A stretch of 64,000 bases of DNA from positions 1 through 64,000 of the forward strand of contig JANOHV010000007.1 in NCBI GenBank assembly GCA_031406795.1. Direction: 5' to 3'. Origin of the DNA: DATDCY01 sp031406795 [NCBI: Candidatus Rokuibacteriota bacterium] (GTDB lineage Bacteria > JAUVQV01). The translations under genes were made by a program, and so were the position numbers. How positions within the stretch are numbered: the stretch's first letter is position 1; each line of letters starts with the position of its first letter. This document shows, piece after piece, positions 40,945 to 49,638 of the stretch. The notes beneath the pieces are model-generated. The model saw nothing but the letters and a program-made list of their open reading frames with translations, was not told the origin of the DNA and did not search any database.

Positions 40945-41538
40945 TCACGGGCGAACGTCTCCCGCAGCGGACTCCGGTTCCTGTTCGAGGGTTACTCTAT
41001 TGAGTTCGCGGTAGAGCGCTCCTGTCGGCTTGAGCTCGCTCGCCATCAAGCTGACCCCGGTGACTTCGAACCCCGGGCCCGCGGCGGCCTTGACCTCCTC
41101 GAGCCGCTTCAGCCAGACGTCGCGCCGGCGGACGCGCCTGATCCTGCCGAGCGTCAGGTGCGGCGTGAAGGGTCTGGCCTCGCGTACGAAGCCGATACCG
41201 GCCATCGCCTCCTCGACAGCAGCCTGAAGCGCGAGGAGCTTGTCGACGCCGCCGGTGAGGCCGAACCAGTCCACCCGGGCGGAGGCCGGCTGCGGGAAGG
41301 TCCCCACCCCTTCGACGCCGAGCCCGAAGCGTTTCCGGTCGCCCAGCGCGCGGGTCAGGGCCTGTGCGATCTCCGGCACGCGCTCTTCGCTCGTCTCGCC
41401 GAGGAACTTCAGCGTCAGATGGATGCCCTCGGGCCGGGTCCAGCTCGCGTCGACGGCGTCGCTCCTGATCTGGGCCTGGAGCTCCGCCATCGCTTTCTTC
41501 GTCGCTTCAGGAACTTCGACGGCGATGAAGGCACGCAT
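40945..41538 (-). CDS. thpR: RNA 2',3'-cyclic phosphodiesterase (2H superfamily)
   Basis: A 197-residue 2H phosphoesterase with MRAFIAVEVPE at the start and both catalytic motifs, HLTLKFLG and HLTLGRIRR. It hydrolyses 2',3'-cyclic phosphates on RNA ends (2'-5' RNA ligase family). Normal length. It lies convergent to recQ and downstream of hsp20 on the same strand. Confidence 0.94.
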   Translation of the reverse strand: MRAFIAVEVPEATKKAMAELQAQIRSDAVDASWTRPEGIHLTLKFLGETSEERVPEIAQALTRALGDRKRFGLGVEGVGTFPQPASARVDWFGLTGGVDKLLALQAAVEEAMAGIGFVREARPFTPHLTLGRIRRVRRRDVWLKRLEEVKAAAGPGFEVTGVSLMASELKPTGALYRELNRVTLEQEPESAAGDVRP

Positions 41539-41582
41539 CGAGAAACCGGGTCACCAGTCCGTGGCGCCAGCCCGCTGCGCGA

Positions 41583-42038
41583 TCACGCGGGCGCGACGTC
41601 GATCTTGATCTGCTTGGGCTTAACCTCTTCCTTCTTCGGGAGGAGCACCGTGAGAACACCGTCCTTGTAGGAGGCCTTGATCTGCTCCCGGTCCACGGTG
41701 CGCGGCAGCGTGAAGCTGCGGTTGAAGTTCCCGTAGGACCGCTCGATGCGGTGGTAATTCTCCTCTTTGACCTCCTTGGCCATGCGCCGCTCGCCGGAGA
41801 CGATCAGGATGTTGTCCTCGACCTTGATCTCGATGTCCTTCTCCTGCATCTCGGGCAGCTCGGCTTTCATGACGATCTCTTTGTCGGTCTCGTAGATGTC
41901 CACGGCCGGCGCCCAGGCCGCTACCGCGAAACCCTCGTCGGCGCGATTCGGCGAGCGCATCACATCCTCGAAGAGTTTGTTCATGCGCTCCTGCATGGTC
42001 GAGAGTTCGCGCAAGGGTGTCCACCTGACAATGGCCAT
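41583..42038 (-). CDS. Small heat shock protein, Hsp20/alpha-crystallin
   Basis: A 151-residue chaperone with the alpha-crystallin domain: AVDIYETDKEIVMKAELPEM, DNILIVSGERRMAKEV, ENYHRIERSYGNFNRSFTLP and DGVLTVLLPKKEE, then a C-terminal I-x-I-like end (QIKIDV). It holds unfolding proteins in the cytoplasm. The start at 42038 follows AAGGAGG; the longer frame upstream is leader RNA. Promoter at 42072-42100. Confidence 0.95.
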   Translation of the reverse strand: MAIVRWTPLRELSTMQERMNKLFEDVMRSPNRADEGFAVAAWAPAVDIYETDKEIVMKAELPEMQEKDIEIKVEDNILIVSGERRMAKEVKEENYHRIERSYGNFNRSFTLPRTVDREQIKASYKDGVLTVLLPKKEEVKPKQIKIDVAPA

Positions 42039-42071
42039 GGCAATGTCCTCCTTGGGGTTGTTAATGCGCAA

Positions 42072-42100
42072 AATATTGGTTGTCTGCAATAGAATGTCAA
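42072..42100 (-). promoter_or_regulatory. hsp20 promoter
   Basis: Minus strand: TTGACA (42095-42100), 17-nt spacer, AATATT (42072-42077). A consensus -35 with housekeeping spacing; no sigma-32-type sequence was recognised. The region is AT-rich relative to the neighbourhood. Confidence 0.6.
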
Positions 42101-42151
42101 CCTCACAACGCCATCTGGGTGCTCGGCAATTAGCTGCCCGAATGACCCGGG

Positions 42152-44026
42152 CTAATCAAACTCCATGGTGAAGCTGTAGACGTCCTCTTCGAGGCGGCTG
42201 CTGACCTTGAGGCCGCTGTGGTTGAAGACGGCCTGCATCCGGCGGTTCTCGCGCAGCACCTCGGCGGTGAAGCCGGCGATGCCGGCGCGCTTGGCGAGAG
42301 TGACCAGATGGGCGAAGAGCGCGTGACCGATGCCGCGGCCCTGCCACTCGTCGCGCACCGTGAAGGCGACCTCGGCGCGGTTGGTCTTCTCGTCGAGGTA
42401 GTAGCGTCCGACGGCGATCATCTCCTCGCCGTGCGCCTCGGGCACGGTGCCGACGATCGCCACGTCGCGGCGGTGGTCGATGTAGACGTAGTTGAGGATC
42501 TCCTTGTGCGTGAAGCGCTGCACCCGCGTCATGAAGCGGTAGTAGATCGTGTCCTGCGAGAGCGCGTAGTGCAGCTCGCGCATGCTCGCTTCGTCCGTCG
42601 GGTGCACCGGCCGGAAGGTGACCTGGGTGCCGTCCTCGAGCACGAAAGCGGTGCGCATCTCCGGCGCGGCGACGACGAACTTGTCTTCGACCTGGGCCAG
42701 CTCCTGGCGCAGGTAGCGCGCCTCGATGGCCTCGTGGAAGAGTTGGGCGCGAAACTTCGGGTGCGCGATCGAGATCAGCGCGAGCGCCCGCTCCTGGATG
42801 CTTTTGCCGAACAGGTAGGCGACGCCGTACTCGGTGACGATGTAGTGCACCGCGCCGCGCGTCGTGACGACGCCCGCCCCGGGGGAGAGGCGGGTCACGA
42901 TGCGCGAAATCTCGCCGTTCTGGGCCGTCGAGGGCAGCGCGATGATCGGCTTGCCGCCGGGCGAGCGCGCCGCGCCGCGGTTGAAGTCGACCTGCCCGCC
43001 GATGCCGGAGTAGAAGCGCCCGCCGAGCGAGTCGGCGCAGACCTGGCCGGTGAGGTCGATCTCGAGCGCGGTGTTGATCGCGACCATCTTGTGCTGCTTG
43101 GCGATCACCCCGGGGTCGTTGACGTACTCGGTCGGCCGGAAGGAGAAGAGCGGGTTCTCGTTCACGTAATCGTAGAGGCGCTTCGAGCCCATGCAGAAGC
43201 TGGTCACGATCAGCCCGCGGTCGAGCCGCTTGCGCGCCCCGGTCACCGCGCCCGACTCGATCAGCTCGATGATGCTGTCGGTGAGCATCTCGGTGTGGAT
43301 ACCCAGGTTCTTCTTCTTCTTGAGAAATTCCACGACTGCGTGCGGGATGCGCCCGATGCCGAACTCGATGGTCGAGCCGTCCTCGACGAGGCCCGCGATG
43401 TGCTCGCCGATCTGACGCGTGGCCTCGGTGAGCTCCGGCGGCGGGATCTCGATCAGCGCCCGCTCCGCCGGAACGAGCACGTCGAGATCCGCGACATCCA
43501 GGAAGGAGTCGCCCATCGTGCGCGGCATGCATGGGTTGACCTGCGCGATGATCAGCGACCCGTTCGCGGCGGCGCTCTTGACGATGTCGACCGAGACGCC
43601 GAGGCTGACCTTGCCGTGGATGTCCGGCGGGGTGACCTGGATCAGCGCCGCGTCGAGCGGGATCTGCCCGGAGTCGAACAGGTGCGGGATGTCGATCAGC
43701 ATGATCGGCGTGTAGTCCCCGAGCCCCTCCTGGATGTGGCTGCGGATGTTCGCGCCGATGAAGAAGCTGTTGACCAGGAAGCGGTCGGTGAGCGTGCGGT
43801 CGGCGTACGGCGCGTCCCCCATGGTCAGCAGGTGGATGATCTCGACGTCCGCCAGTTCGTGGGCCCGCTTGACGAGCGCCTCGACGAGCACCGTCGGGGT
43901 GCCGCAGCCGGTGCCGACGAAGACGCGATTGCCGGCGCGCAGCCGGGCCACCGCCTCGGCCGGGGTGGCGATCATGTCGCGGTATTTCGCCTGCCACGCG
44001 GGGTCAAACGGGAAGGGGTGCTGCAT
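42152..44026 (-). CDS. Acetyl-CoA hydrolase/CoA-transferase fused to a GNAT acetyltransferase
   Basis: A 624-residue fusion. Residues 1-440 are an acetyl-CoA hydrolase/4-hydroxybutyrate CoA-transferase domain (VFVGTGCGTPTVLVEAL, GIGRIPHAVVEFL, GVAYLFGKSIQERALALI, with a catalytic-Glu region around VTEYGVAYL). Residues 460-624 are a GNAT domain (VTFRPVHPTDEASMRELHYA, VRDEWQGRGIGHALFAHLV as the acetyl-CoA loop). The GNAT part is of the Pat/AcuA protein-acetyltransferase kind. Last gene of an operon with an ADP-forming acyl-CoA synthetase, a CBS-ACT protein and a deacetylase. Confidence 0.9.
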   Translation of the reverse strand: MQHPFPFDPAWQAKYRDMIATPAEAVARLRAGNRVFVGTGCGTPTVLVEALVKRAHELADVEIIHLLTMGDAPYADRTLTDRFLVNSFFIGANIRSHIQEGLGDYTPIMLIDIPHLFDSGQIPLDAALIQVTPPDIHGKVSLGVSVDIVKSAAANGSLIIAQVNPCMPRTMGDSFLDVADLDVLVPAERALIEIPPPELTEATRQIGEHIAGLVEDGSTIEFGIGRIPHAVVEFLKKKKNLGIHTEMLTDSIIELIESGAVTGARKRLDRGLIVTSFCMGSKRLYDYVNENPLFSFRPTEYVNDPGVIAKQHKMVAINTALEIDLTGQVCADSLGGRFYSGIGGQVDFNRGAARSPGGKPIIALPSTAQNGEISRIVTRLSPGAGVVTTRGAVHYIVTEYGVAYLFGKSIQERALALISIAHPKFRAQLFHEAIEARYLRQELAQVEDKFVVAAPEMRTAFVLEDGTQVTFRPVHPTDEASMRELHYALSQDTIYYRFMTRVQRFTHKEILNYVYIDHRRDVAIVGTVPEAHGEEMIAVGRYYLDEKTNRAEVAFTVRDEWQGRGIGHALFAHLVTLAKRAGIAGFTAEVLRENRRMQAVFNHSGLKVSSRLEEDVYSFTMEFD

Positions 44027-44027
44027 C

Positions 44028-46145
44028 TCAGGCCCCCTGTTCGCGGGGCGCGGGCGCGCGCAGCATGATCCGCGCGTCGGCGGCGATCGGCTCGGTGCCC
44101 GCCTCGCCCACCATCAGCGGGTTGATGTCGAGCTCGGCGATCTCGGGAAAATCGGTCGCGAGCTGGCTGATGCGCTGCAGGCCCGTGGCAATAGCGGCGA
44201 CGTCCACCCCGCGCTGTCCGCGCGCGCCCTGGAGCAACGCGTAGGAGCGAGTCGCGGTGAGCATCTGCATTGCCTCGTCCGCGGTGATGGGCGCCAGGTG
44301 AAAGGCCACGTCCTTCATGACTTCGACGAAGATCCCCCCGAGGCCGAACATCAGCATCGGTCCGAACTGCGCGTCGCGGGTCATCCCGAGGATGACCTCG
44401 AGCCCGCGGGGCACCATGCGCTCGACGTAATAGCCCTCGATGTGCGCCTCGGGGGCGTGCTCGCGGATCCGCAGGCTCATCAAATCGAAGGCGTCCTTGA
44501 CCTCCCGGCGCGTGGTGATCCCGACGCGCACGCCGCCGATATCCGACTTGTGGACGATGTCCGGGGAGACGACCTTCATCACCACGGGGTAGCCGATGTG
44601 TTCGGCGCCCTCGACGGCCTCGTCGGACGAGGTCGCGAGCACGCCCCCGGGGACGCGGAAGCCGTAGGCCGCGAGGATGCTCTTCGCCTTGACCTCGCCC
44701 AGCTGCAGCGGCCCGGTCCTGATCCGGCGCGAGATGATGCGTTCGACGCGCCGGCGGTTGACGCGAAAGCGCGTCACGATGCGCGGCGGTCGCCGGCGCC
44801 ACATGGCGTATTCGTGCATCGCGCGCAGCGCGCCGACCGCGCGCTCGGGCGAGGGGTACTCGGGCAGGCCGGCGGCGACCAACTCCTCGCGCCCGGGCAT
44901 CACCTCACGCCCGCCCATGAAGGCCGCAAGCACCGGTTTGTCGTGGCGCAGACAGCCGGCGATGGCGCGCGCCGTTTCGGCGGGGCGGGTCATCGCCTGC
45001 GGGGTGAGCAGGACGAGGATCGCGTCGACGCCGGGGTCGTCCTGGGCCGCTTCGAGCGCGGCCACGTAGCGGGCGGGGTCCGCGTCGCCGAGCACGTCCA
45101 CCGGGTTGCCGGTGCCCGCAGCCCGCGGCAGTTGCGAGCGCAGCGCGGCGGCGGTGTTGCTTCCGAGCGAGGCCACGTGCAGGCCGGCCCGTTCCGCGGC
45201 GTCCGCGGCCATCGTGCCGGGCCCGCCGGCGTTGGTGATGATCAGCAGCCGGTCCCCGCGCGGCAACGGCTGCATCGACAGGGCCGTGGCGAAGTCCAGG
45301 ATCTGCTCGAAGACGTCGGCGCGGATGATCCCCGAACGGCGGAAGGCCGCGCCGAAGGCGATCTCGGTGCCCGCGAGCACGCCGGTGTGGGAGGTGGCGG
45401 CCCGCTGGCCGGCCTGCGTCGTGCCGGACTTCATCAGGATCACCGGCTTTTTGGACGCGGCCTCCTCGGCGGCCTCCATGAAGGCGTCCCCGGTGGCGAT
45501 GCTCTCGAGGTAGCCGACGATGACCTTCGTCTGGGGGTCGTCCCCGAGCGCGGTCAGCAAATCGACCTCGGTGATGTCGGCCTTGTTGCCGATGCTCACC
45601 AGCTTGGCGAGGCCGAAGCCGCGGCCCGCGGCGTGGTCGAGGATCGCCGTGCACAGCGCCCCCGATTGCGAGAAGATCGAGATGTTCCCGGCGCGGGGCA
45701 TCGCGCCGGCGAAGGAGGCGTTCATCCGGTGGCCGGTGTTGATCAGGCCGAGACAGTTGGGGCCGAGCAGCCGCACACGCTGGGCGGCGCAGAGGCGGGC
45801 GATCTGCGCCTCCAGTTCGGCGCCCTCGCGGCCGGTCTCGCGAAAGCCCGCAGTGATGATGACGATCGCCTTGGCGCCGGACTGGATGCACTCATGGACG
45901 GCCTGCAGCACCGCAGCCGCGGGGACCGCGATGACGCCGAGCTCGATCGCCCCGCCCGCCGCCTCGAGCGTGGGGAAGCAGGGCAGATCGAGGATCGTGG
46001 TTGCGGTCGGGTTCACGGGCACGATCCGGCCGGCGAAACCGCCGGCGACCAGGTTGGCGAGGATGTCGTGCCCGACTTTCCCCGGGGTACGGGAAGCGCC
46101 GATGACGGCGATCGAGCCGGGTGTCAGAAGCGCGTCGAGGTTCAT
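44028..46145 (-). CDS. Acetate-CoA ligase (ADP-forming) family protein
   Basis: A 705-residue protein with fused alpha and beta parts. An N-terminal CoA-binding domain (IAVIGASRTPGKVGHDIL) and succinyl-CoA-ligase-like domains (LLGPNCLGLINTG, SQSGALCTAILDHA, the phospho-His region SHTGVLAGTE) are followed by a C-terminal ATP-grasp domain (AAYGFRVPGGVLATS, YPVVMKVVSPDIVHKSDIGG). It interconverts acyl-CoA plus ADP and acyl acid plus ATP. It begins 2 nt after the CBS-ACT gene and ends 1 nt before the CoA-transferase/GNAT gene. Confidence 0.92.
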   Translation of the reverse strand: MNLDALLTPGSIAVIGASRTPGKVGHDILANLVAGGFAGRIVPVNPTATTILDLPCFPTLEAAGGAIELGVIAVPAAAVLQAVHECIQSGAKAIVIITAGFRETGREGAELEAQIARLCAAQRVRLLGPNCLGLINTGHRMNASFAGAMPRAGNISIFSQSGALCTAILDHAAGRGFGLAKLVSIGNKADITEVDLLTALGDDPQTKVIVGYLESIATGDAFMEAAEEAASKKPVILMKSGTTQAGQRAATSHTGVLAGTEIAFGAAFRRSGIIRADVFEQILDFATALSMQPLPRGDRLLIITNAGGPGTMAADAAERAGLHVASLGSNTAAALRSQLPRAAGTGNPVDVLGDADPARYVAALEAAQDDPGVDAILVLLTPQAMTRPAETARAIAGCLRHDKPVLAAFMGGREVMPGREELVAAGLPEYPSPERAVGALRAMHEYAMWRRRPPRIVTRFRVNRRRVERIISRRIRTGPLQLGEVKAKSILAAYGFRVPGGVLATSSDEAVEGAEHIGYPVVMKVVSPDIVHKSDIGGVRVGITTRREVKDAFDLMSLRIREHAPEAHIEGYYVERMVPRGLEVILGMTRDAQFGPMLMFGLGGIFVEVMKDVAFHLAPITADEAMQMLTATRSYALLQGARGQRGVDVAAIATGLQRISQLATDFPEIAELDINPLMVGEAGTEPIAADARIMLRAPAPREQGA

Positions 46146-46147
46146 CG

Positions 46148-46816
46148 TCAGGGGCGCTCCGGTTTGCGCTGGATCGGTTCGAGCCCCGCGGCCCGCAAGG
46201 CTTCGTGCACCGCGTGGATATTGTAGGTTTGCACGCGTGCGTAAACCGCGCCGGGGGCGCTGTCCGCGCCGTCCGCCCCGCCCGTCCTGACGAGTCGGGT
46301 GCAGGCGATGCCGCCGCCCTCGAGTGCCGCGGCGATTCGCGATAGCAGCCCGGGACGGCCGTCGTCGAGCACCTCGACGAGCGAGGAGCCGGCCCCGCCG
46401 ATCCCGAAGAGTTTGCGGTAGGCGCCGAGCACGTCGCGCACCGTGATGATGCCGACCAGCCTCTCGTCGTGATCGACAACGGGGAGCGCTCCGACGCAGT
46501 GCCGATCGAAGAGCAGCAGCGCATCGTCGAGGGTCGCATCGCGCGGCAGCGCGATCGCCGGGCGGCTCATGATCGTGTCGATCCGCACCTGCCCGAGGCG
46601 CTCGAGCTGGTCCTGGCGCACGGTGGGGCTCAGGGCCGTCGAGGGGAAGGCGGAGCGCAGGTCGCGGTCGCTCACCATACCGACGAGGCGGCCGGCGGAG
46701 TCGGTCACGGGGAAGTGACGGAAATTCTTCCCGGAGATCAGATCCCGCGCCTGGAGCAGCGACATCTCCGGGTGAAGGCAGAGCGGGTCCGTGGTCATCG
46801 AGGCGGCTAGGTACAT
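46148..46816 (-). CDS. acuB: CBS-domain plus ACT-domain protein (AcuB-like)
   Basis: A 222-residue protein. Two CBS motifs (MTTDPLCLHPEMSLLQARDL and IMSRPAIALPRDATLDDALL, each followed by LVGMVSDRDL- or LVGIITVRDVL-type ends) occupy residues 5-140, and an ACT-like domain starts at SSLVEVLDDGRPGLLSRIA. This architecture matches AcuB of the Bacillus acuABC operon. CBS pairs bind adenosyl ligands such as AMP, so it likely reports energy charge to the acyl-CoA enzymes. 7 nt after the deacetylase gene. Confidence 0.85.
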   Translation of the reverse strand: MYLAASMTTDPLCLHPEMSLLQARDLISGKNFRHFPVTDSAGRLVGMVSDRDLRSAFPSTALSPTVRQDQLERLGQVRIDTIMSRPAIALPRDATLDDALLLFDRHCVGALPVVDHDERLVGIITVRDVLGAYRKLFGIGGAGSSLVEVLDDGRPGLLSRIAAALEGGGIACTRLVRTGGADGADSAPGAVYARVQTYNIHAVHEALRAAGLEPIQRKPERP

Positions 46817-46823
46817 GGCGATC

Positions 46824-47807
46824 TCATGTCGGTTTTCCCCGTCTTTCGTCGTCGGCTCCGAGGAGTCCGAACAGGTACTGCTCGACCCCGTCGCAGAGCG
46901 AGCCGAGATGGTAGCCGCCCTCGAGCAGCGTCAGGGACCGGCCGGTGGCGAATTCGGCCGCCCAGAGGGACACGGCGCGGCCGAGATGTCGGAACAGCTC
47001 CGTGGTGTAGCCGAGCCCCGACATGTCGTCGAGGAGGTGGCCGTCGAAGCCCGCCGCGACGACGATCGCCTCCGGACGAAAGGCGCGCACGGCGGGGTCG
47101 ACTCGCTCCGCCAGCGCCTCGAGCACCGCCGCGTCGCGGGCCCCCGGCAGCAGCGGGATGTTGAGCGTCGCGCCCGTGCCGGGGCCGGTGCCGGTCTCCT
47201 CGGCGTAGCCGGTGCCGGGGAAGCTGAAGGTCGGGTGTTCGTGCAGGCTCACGTACAGGACGTCCGGGTCGGCCTCGAACGCGCGCTGGATGCCGTTGCC
47301 GTGGTGGGCGTCGAAGTCGAAGACGAGCACCCGGCGGCGCCCGTGCGCCTTCTGCCAGTGGCGCGCCGCGATCACGGCGTTGTTGAGAAAGCAGAAGCCC
47401 AGGGCTCGCGAGCGCTCGGCGTGGTGCCCGGGGGGACGCACGGCGCAGAAGGCGGAGGAAGCGCGGCCGGCCTCGAGGAGATCGATCGCGGTCGGGCCTG
47501 CGGCGGCGGAGAGCAGCGCCGCGTCGTACGAGGCCTCGCCGATCTGGTTGTCGCGGTGATCGAACCACTCGCGCCCGCAGAGCGCCGCCTCCTCGAAGCG
47601 CAGCAGATAGTCTTCGTCGTGGGCGGCGAGGATGGTGTCCCACTCGGCGGCGCGGGGTCGTTGCTCGATCAGCGACGACGACAGCGGCCCGGAGCGCAGC
47701 CGCTCGCACACCGCGGTGACGCGCTCTCGCGTCTCGGGGTGTCCGCCCCACGTGGCGTGATCAAGGGTGCGCTCGTCGCTCATCAGAATGAACTTTCGCG
47801 TAGTCAT
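46824..47807 (-). CDS. acuC: Histone deacetylase family protein (AcuC-like)
   Basis: A 327-residue zinc deacetylase with GGHPETRERV, RPPGHHAERSRALGFCFLNN (catalytic His pair), the metal ligands in VFDFDAHHGNG, SLHEHPTFSFPGTG, and the C-terminal LLEGGYHL. Bacterial members deacetylate lysines (AcuC on acetyl-CoA synthetase), acetylpolyamines or acetoin-pathway targets. The start at 47807 gives MTTRKFILMSDERT; MSDERT at 47783 is an alternative. First gene of the four-gene acylation operon. Confidence 0.88.
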   Translation of the reverse strand: MTTRKFILMSDERTLDHATWGGHPETRERVTAVCERLRSGPLSSSLIEQRPRAAEWDTILAAHDEDYLLRFEEAALCGREWFDHRDNQIGEASYDAALLSAAAGPTAIDLLEAGRASSAFCAVRPPGHHAERSRALGFCFLNNAVIAARHWQKAHGRRRVLVFDFDAHHGNGIQRAFEADPDVLYVSLHEHPTFSFPGTGYAEETGTGPGTGATLNIPLLPGARDAAVLEALAERVDPAVRAFRPEAIVVAAGFDGHLLDDMSGLGYTTELFRHLGRAVSLWAAEFATGRSLTLLEGGYHLGSLCDGVEQYLFGLLGADDERRGKPT

Positions 47808-47886
47808 GCGTACGGTGCGAAGGTAGCACCGGGCCCGGAGACTGTCCACAGAGTAAATGCCTCGGGAACGAGGACTGCCCGGGTCA

Positions 47887-48576
47887 TCAGGGCTGCGTGG
47901 GGCTGTTGTCGTCTCGTGTGCGATTCTTGCCGAAGGAGTCGGCGATCGCCCATGCCGCGCGGAGCTCATCCGGGCGTGACAGCCGCAGGCCCTTGGCGCT
48001 TCGTTCGACCCATTCGCGGTCTTCCAGTAGTTTCTTGACGTTGGCGGCCTGGCCGAGGCTCACCCGTGCCTCCTTGGCCAGTTCCAGGACCTTCCACGAC
48101 CGCTTGGGATCAGCCAGGAGCACGCTCAGGACGCGCGAAGCCTTGGGGGTGAAGAGCGACCGCAACTCCCGCTTCACGATCGAGGGATTCGGCCAGTCGC
48201 ACCGTTCGATGTAGATCTGCCCGAAGACGAGGCGGCAGTTCCCCGCCAGGTCGGCATACCCGATACCGGCCTTCTCGCAGATGGCTGCCGCCTGGGATGA
48301 GATGTAGGGGGCCATGAAGACCGCGTACATGCCGGGGGACTCATCGCGGTACCGATAGAGCTGATTCACCGCCTCCCGTGCGATGCGCGGCTGGCCGCTG
48401 CTCCTGATGAGGGCGATGATGACCTGCTCAGTTGTCGCGAGCGATACTTTGATCGCCAGGTCGGGCATGAATTCGCCCAACCGGGCATCCTTCTTCCACG
48501 AGACGATCTTCAGAAACGGGACTTTCTCGAGATAGGCCCTGAATGTGGCGACCAGCCGGCCGGCTCCCTCTTGCAT
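47887..48576 (-). CDS. Winged-helix regulator with nuclease-like N-terminal domain, probable autorepressor
   Basis: A 229-residue protein. The N-terminal half (YLEKVPFLKIVSWKKDARLG, AVNQLYRYRDESPGMYAVF, GYADLAGNCRLVF) resembles restriction-endonuclease-fold regions of AbiEi-related proteins. The C-terminal half (KASRVLSVLLADPKRSWKVL, then KEARVSLGQAANVKKLLEDR) is a winged helix. A strong promoter with the palindrome GTTTCAGCAAATGCTGAAAC on its start site lies upstream, suggesting autorepression; the same site lies before hsdR. Exact family uncertain; a type IV antitoxin relative is possible. Confidence 0.65.
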   Translation of the reverse strand: MQEGAGRLVATFRAYLEKVPFLKIVSWKKDARLGEFMPDLAIKVSLATTEQVIIALIRSSGQPRIAREAVNQLYRYRDESPGMYAVFMAPYISSQAAAICEKAGIGYADLAGNCRLVFGQIYIERCDWPNPSIVKRELRSLFTPKASRVLSVLLADPKRSWKVLELAKEARVSLGQAANVKKLLEDREWVERSAKGLRLSRPDELRAAWAIADSFGKNRTRDDNSPTQP

Positions 48577-48600
48577 AGGGGCTCCTAACAGTTGAAGTGT

Positions 48601-48620
48601 GTTTCAGCAAATGCTGAAAC
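48601..48620. promoter_or_regulatory. Palindromic operator 1
   Basis: GTTTCAGCAAATGCTGAAAC: perfect 9-bp arms around AA. It starts right after the -10 box (48622-48627) of the regulator gene on the minus strand, covering +1. Isolated half-sites CTGAAA and TTTCAG lie nearby at 48632 and 48656. Confidence 0.7.
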
Positions 48621-48621
48621 C

Positions 48622-48650
48622 ACTATAAATACTGAAATTCGCGGGGTCAA
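48622..48650 (-). promoter_or_regulatory. Promoter of the winged-helix regulator gene
   Basis: Minus strand: TTGACC (48645-48650), 17-nt spacer, TATAGT (48622-48627). Near-consensus, placed between operators 1 and 2. AGGAG lies before the ATG at 48576. Confidence 0.7.
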
Positions 48651-48672
48651 TAGAGTTTCAGTGATTTGGCAT

Positions 48673-48692
48673 GTTTCAGCGTGTGCTGAAAC
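48673..48692. promoter_or_regulatory. Palindromic operator 2
   Basis: GTTTCAGCGTGTGCTGAAAC: 8-bp perfect arms around GTGT, same half-site as operator 1. It lies about 22 bp upstream of the -35 box. Paired sites could allow looping or cooperative binding. Confidence 0.65.
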
Positions 48693-48755
48693 ACTCATGA
48701 AGTCTTTTCTGTCTGAATACTCATGGCAGCCCCACGATTGCGGACCCCTCGATTC

Positions 48756-49637
48756 TTACGGCAAGGGGAACGTAAGCGGAGTGCAACCGATTCCTCGCCA
48801 GAATCCAGCAATGGCGATGATGGTCGCTTCCACTTCCTCAAAGGTGCAACCGTCCTTCGGGATAACGCGGCTCGCCTCGAAAGTGGCTCTTGTGACCGCC
48901 CAGTCTTCCATGAAGCTGTCCAATCCGGAGCAATCGACATAACGGGATTCGCAAGCGAGCTGAAACTCTTGGCCCGCGATGGTCCAGAACTCGGTCTTGG
49001 AAATCGGTTTGGCCCTGATGATTCTGGTGAGATCGTACAGGTCCTTCACGCGGACGGCTTCCCCCGGCTTCTTCATCTTTGCCCGATAGGCCGGCAGGGT
49101 GCTGAGATAGGCGCGGGCCTTTTCGCCGGCGATGCGTTCCAGGGTGTAGGCCCTGATCGGGACACCATCTATGTCCAGGTCAGCGATCGACCGTTCAGAC
49201 AACTCCTCGGGGGCCGCCACATCGATTTTAACATTCGGCAATCCCCTGCCACCGGCATGTTTGTGGTCGATCAGGGAGACCGCAATGGCAAAGGCGTTCC
49301 ATTCTCGGGGATGCTGCTTCTCCGGGCTCGACGCGATGCTCAATCTCTTCAGCTCGTACCGCACGGGGTCTTGCGATTCGAAGTGCCGTGAAATAGCTCT
49401 CCCTATATGCTCCTCGAGGAAGGCCTTCTGTCCCTCCCTGTCGGGGTGCAGCTTCGCAAAATCCACGTCGAGATTGGCGTCGATGTCGAGGGACATCCTC
49501 GGCGTCCCCAGTCGCCGATTGAGGACCAAGGCCCCCTTGAAGACGAGGCTGTCCCTCAGGTCTCGACTCTTCGCCAACGCCAGCAGGATGTGGTTGATCG
49601 CCTCGAATCGCCATTCTTCCTGCTGAGATGGATTCAT
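48756..49637 (-). CDS. abiEii: AbiEii/AbiGii-family nucleotidyltransferase toxin
   Basis: A 293-residue protein with the DUF1814 nucleotidyltransferase motif: VFKGALVLNRRLGTPRMSLDID (K-G-A, then S-x-D-I-D metal-binding aspartates), a downstream NVKIDVAAPEEL, and VRVKDLYDLTRI. AbiEii toxins transfer nucleotides to tRNA acceptor stems and cause growth arrest during phage attack. It follows the antitoxin gene after 1 nt. All catalytic residues look intact. Start at MNPSQQEEWR. Confidence 0.88.
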   Translation of the reverse strand: MNPSQQEEWRFEAINHILLALAKSRDLRDSLVFKGALVLNRRLGTPRMSLDIDANLDVDFAKLHPDREGQKAFLEEHIGRAISRHFESQDPVRYELKRLSIASSPEKQHPREWNAFAIAVSLIDHKHAGGRGLPNVKIDVAAPEELSERSIADLDIDGVPIRAYTLERIAGEKARAYLSTLPAYRAKMKKPGEAVRVKDLYDLTRIIRAKPISKTEFWTIAGQEFQLACESRYVDCSGLDSFMEDWAVTRATFEASRVIPKDGCTFEEVEATIIAIAGFWRGIGCTPLTFPLP

Positions 49638-49638
49638 C

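Noticed and set aside
42156-43997. Long frames on both strands across the CoA-transferase gene
   Set aside because: Shadows of the 624-residue CoA-transferase/GNAT protein, which accounts for all conserved motifs.
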